Positions 7,315 through 9,648 of a DNA stretch of 9,648 nucleotides are shown here, piece by piece. The translations under genes were made by a program, and so were the position numbers. How positions within the stretch are numbered: position 1 is the stretch's first letter; every line of letters starts with the position of its first letter. This DNA comes from Elusimicrobia bacterium RIFCSPLOWO2_12_FULL_59_9. Lineage in GTDB: Bacteria; Elusimicrobiota; Elusimicrobia; O2-12-FULL-59-9. Location: NCBI GenBank assembly GCA_001800185.1, contig MGUX01000011.1, positions 19,319 through 28,966 on the forward strand, in the 5' to 3' direction. The notes below the pieces were generated by a model. It did no database searches. It was not told the origin of the DNA and saw nothing but the letters and a program-made list of their open reading frames with translations.

Positions 7315-7917
7315 TCAAAGTTTTTCCACCTGCAGGTAATCCAACTCCACCGGCGTCGGCCGGCCGAAGATGGTCACCATGGCCTTGAGTTTGGACTTTT
7401 CGTCGTTGCACTCTTCCACCACGCCGATAAAGTGCCGGAATGGGCCGTCGGAAATCCGCACGTTTTCGCCCTTCTCAAATTGGACGGCCGGCTTGGGCTT
7501 GGCCTCGCTGGAAATTCGCGTCAGGTCCAGGATGCCCTTGACCTCGCTTTCCGGAAGCGCGGTCGGCTTGGGCTCTCCCAAAAAGCCGGTCACGCCGGGA
7601 ATGCCTTTCACGAACCAATACGTCTCGTTGTCGACGACCATCTCGACCATGACGTAGCCCGGAAAAAATTTTCTCTTGCGAATCACCTTTTTACTGCGGA
7701 CCACCTCAACCACTTCCTCGGTCGGGATCAGGAGGCTGAAAATCTTATGCGCGAGGCCCAGGGACTGAATCTTCTCCTCCAGTATCCTTTTGACCTTGTC
7801 CTCAAAACCGGACTGCGTGTGAATAATGTACCAGCCTTTGTTCATTGGGGTTGGCTCCTGGCGTTTAGGATCTGCGTAAATCCCCGGTGTTTCAGTTTCG
7901 GCGGCTTGCTCGTTCAT
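7315..7917 (-). CDS. nusG: Transcription termination/antitermination factor NusG
   Basis: NusG binds RNA polymerase at the clamp, suppresses pausing and links transcription to Rho or the ribosome. The core of 176 residues, from the ATG at 7845, has the NGN domain (starting MNKGWYIIHTQSGFE, with KFFPGYVMVEM and the PGVTGFLG turn) and a C-terminal KOW domain (GENVRISDGPFRHFIGVVEE through VELDYLQVEKL). I give the upstream ATG at 7917, which adds a 24-residue hydrophilic extension, because it lies only 22 nt after the secE stop and has GGGAG 9 nt upstream. The ATG at 7845 has an equally good AGGAG at the same 9-nt spacing and yields the canonical length, so either or both may be used. An open frame continues farther upstream to 8025, but that part overlaps secE out of frame and is not real. 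Confidence 0.95.
   Translation of the reverse strand: MNEQAAETETPGIYADPKRQEPTPMNKGWYIIHTQSGFEDKVKRILEEKIQSLGLAHKIFSLLIPTEEVVEVVRSKKVIRKRKFFPGYVMVEMVVDNETYWFVKGIPGVTGFLGEPKPTALPESEVKGILDLTRISSEAKPKPAVQFEKGENVRISDGPFRHFIGVVEECNDEKSKLKAMVTIFGRPTPVELDYLQVEKL
7846..7859 (-). promoter_or_regulatory. Internal ribosome-binding site for the short nusG start
   Basis: AGGAG at 7859..7855 lies 9 nt before an in-frame ATG at 7845, which begins the canonical 176-residue NusG. Its match and spacing equal or exceed those of the site (GGGAG, 7931..7927) serving the longer start at 7917. It therefore leaves the start of nusG open. Confidence 0.5.
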
Positions 7918-7939
7918 TGAGTCCGGCTCCCGGTCCCCG

Positions 7940-8134
7940 TCATTTACCCAACAGGGAACCCATAAAAATGGATAGAAGAAAATCCACGGCGCCCACAAAA
8001 AGCGACAGGACAACGACCAAAACAATGACCACCGTCGTGGAGCCGAGCATCTGCTGCCGGCTCAGCCATGTGACTTTCCGGAGCTCGGAAACCACTTCCT
8101 TAAAAAATTGGCCGGTTATCGCAAGGGGATTCAT
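7940..8134 (-). CDS. secE: Protein translocase subunit SecE
   Basis: This is the small essential subunit that clamps SecY in the SecYEG channel of the inner membrane. The 64-residue product has the single-membrane-segment form. It starts with an amphipathic cytosolic helix containing the conserved FFKEVVSELRKVTWLSRQQM, followed by one hydrophobic span (about residues 33-58). This is the common bacterial size, shorter than the three-span E. coli protein. The ATG at 8134 has a purine-rich GGAGAGGGGG about 11 to 15 nt upstream. It sits between tRNA-Trp (52 nt upstream) and nusG (22 nt downstream to the longer start), the classical order. Confidence 0.96.
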   Translation of the reverse strand: MNPLAITGQFFKEVVSELRKVTWLSRQQMLGSTTVVIVLVVVLSLFVGAVDFLLSIFMGSLLGK

Positions 8135-8186
8135 GGAATTAAGCGCCCCCTCTCCGGGCGCGGACTTCGCCGCGACGCTGAGCCTG

Positions 8187-8258
8187 CGGGAGCGGAGGGA
8201 CTCGAACCCTCAGTCCTGGTTTTGGAGACCAGTAGTTTAGCCATTAACCGACGCTCCC
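8187..8258 (-). tRNA. trnW: tRNA-Trp (anticodon CCA)
   Basis: The 72-nt minus-strand sequence folds into a complete cloverleaf: 7-bp acceptor stem GGGAGCG/CGCTCCC, D stem GGTT/AACT with a GG-containing loop, anticodon stem CTGGT/ACCAG with loop CTCCAAA giving anticodon CCA, and T stem GAGGG/CCCTC with loop TTCGAGT. The discriminator base is G73, as expected for bacterial tRNA-Trp. The 3' CCA is not encoded (CAG follows G73), so it must be added after processing. It lies directly upstream of secE and is probably in the same primary transcript. Confidence 0.97.
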
Positions 8259-8298
8259 CGAAACCTCGGAGCCACCGCCGCGACCGCGCTCTAGGGGC

Positions 8299-8331
8299 AA
8301 AAAACGGCCCGCCGGAACGCCGCGGGGCCGT
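8299..8331 (-). terminator. Intrinsic terminator or attenuator between rpmG and tRNA-Trp
   Basis: On the minus strand ACGGCCC (8331..8325) can pair with GGGCCGT (8310..8304). The stem can extend by two pairs past a bulged C, and six T residues (8304..8299) follow at once. This is a textbook intrinsic terminator. It would end tuf-rpmG transcripts, but it lies downstream of the only good promoter I can find for tRNA-Trp-secE-nusG, so it may act as a leaky terminator or attenuator. Confidence 0.75.
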
Positions 8332-8351
8332 CCCAACGACAGGGTTGGCGT

Positions 8352-8381
8352 ATTATAGCAAATCCGGGCCGCTCACTTCAC
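8352..8381 (-). promoter_or_regulatory. Extended -10 promoter for tRNA-Trp-secE-nusG-rplKA
   Basis: A perfect TATAAT (8357..8352) is preceded by TG at the extended -10 position (TGCTATAAT). A weak -35 candidate, GTGAAG (8381..8376, 3 of 6), lies 18 nt farther upstream inside the end of rpmG. The predicted start is near 8345, about 87 nt before tRNA-Trp. No comparable -10 element occurs between the terminator hairpin and the tRNA. Confidence 0.6.
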
Positions 8382-8525
8382 CTCTTTGTGCGGCGTGTGC
8401 TTGCCGCAATGGCCGCAAAACTTTTTCAGTTCCAGCTTGAATGTTTTCTTTCGGCCTCGGGCAAAATGATAGTTTCTGTTTTTGCAAGAGGTGCAGCCCA
8501 AAGTTATGATCACGCGATCAGCCAT
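8373..8525 (-). CDS. rpmG: 50S ribosomal protein L33 (zinc-binding, four-cysteine form)
   Basis: This small large-subunit ribosomal protein is 50 residues long, the normal size. It begins MADRVIITLGCTSCKNRNY and ends FCGHCGKHTPHKEVK. The pairs C11/C14 and C37/C40 form the zinc ribbon of the C+ form; cysteine-free paralogues are the zinc-independent C- form. The middle (YHFARGRKKTFKLELKKF) departs from the common NY-TTKNKRNTP-RLELKKYC pattern but keeps spacing and charge. It starts 17 nt after the tuf stop. The codons are visibly less GC-rich than in tuf. Its last codons overlap the -35 region of the next promoter. Confidence 0.95.
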   Translation of the reverse strand: MADRVIITLGCTSCKNRNYHFARGRKKTFKLELKKFCGHCGKHTPHKEVK

Positions 8526-8542
8526 TTATGAGGTCCGCCTTT

Positions 8543-9648
<1,106 letters not shown>

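Noticed and set aside
7918..8025. Upstream extension of the nusG frame starting at 8025
   Set aside because: It overlaps secE out of frame, and the residues (MFWSLSCRFLWAPW) are unlike NusG.

Overview
The window is a compact, gene-dense stretch of a bacterial chromosome made of housekeeping genes. It is GC-rich and has only short gaps. I see no insertion sequence, prophage, CRISPR array or tRNA-linked integration. The lineage cannot be fixed from the sequence alone. The GC content, a four-cysteine L33, a membrane pyrophosphatase and a diverged EF-Tu suggest an uncultured or deep-branching Gram-negative-type phylum (Elusimicrobiota or Omnitrophota-like is my guess, held loosely).

Right part, minus strand, read from 9648 down: the 3' part of tuf (EF-Tu), rpmG (L33), a short gap holding a promoter and an intrinsic-terminator-like hairpin, tRNA-Trp(CCA), secE, nusG, rplK (L11) and rplA (L1). 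This is the classical tuf / secE-nusG-rplKA translation and transcription cluster. It lacks the rplJ-rplL-rpoB-rpoC genes that usually follow rplA. Instead hppA, a K+-dependent membrane-bound pyrophosphatase probably pumping Na+, begins 45 nt after rplA with its own strong ribosome-binding site.

Middle, plus strand: a CNNM/CorC-type (DUF21 plus CBS) membrane protein carries a complete PTS EIIA domain at its C terminus, with the phospho-acceptor histidine present. It converges on hppA with only 13 bp between the stops. It is divergent from the left operon across an AT-rich promoter region of about 90 bp.

Left part, minus strand, from 2419 down: citrate synthase, sucC (start overlaps the citrate synthase stop by 4 bp) and the first 13 codons of sucD, cut by the window edge. 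This is a small TCA-cycle operon supplying citrate synthesis and the succinyl-CoA/succinate step with ATP formation.

I found no clearly new multi-gene system. The points most worth checking are the CNNM-CBS-EIIA fusion, the promoter and terminator overlap in the rpmG to tRNA-Trp gap, the hppA position after rplA, and the two equally good starts of nusG.
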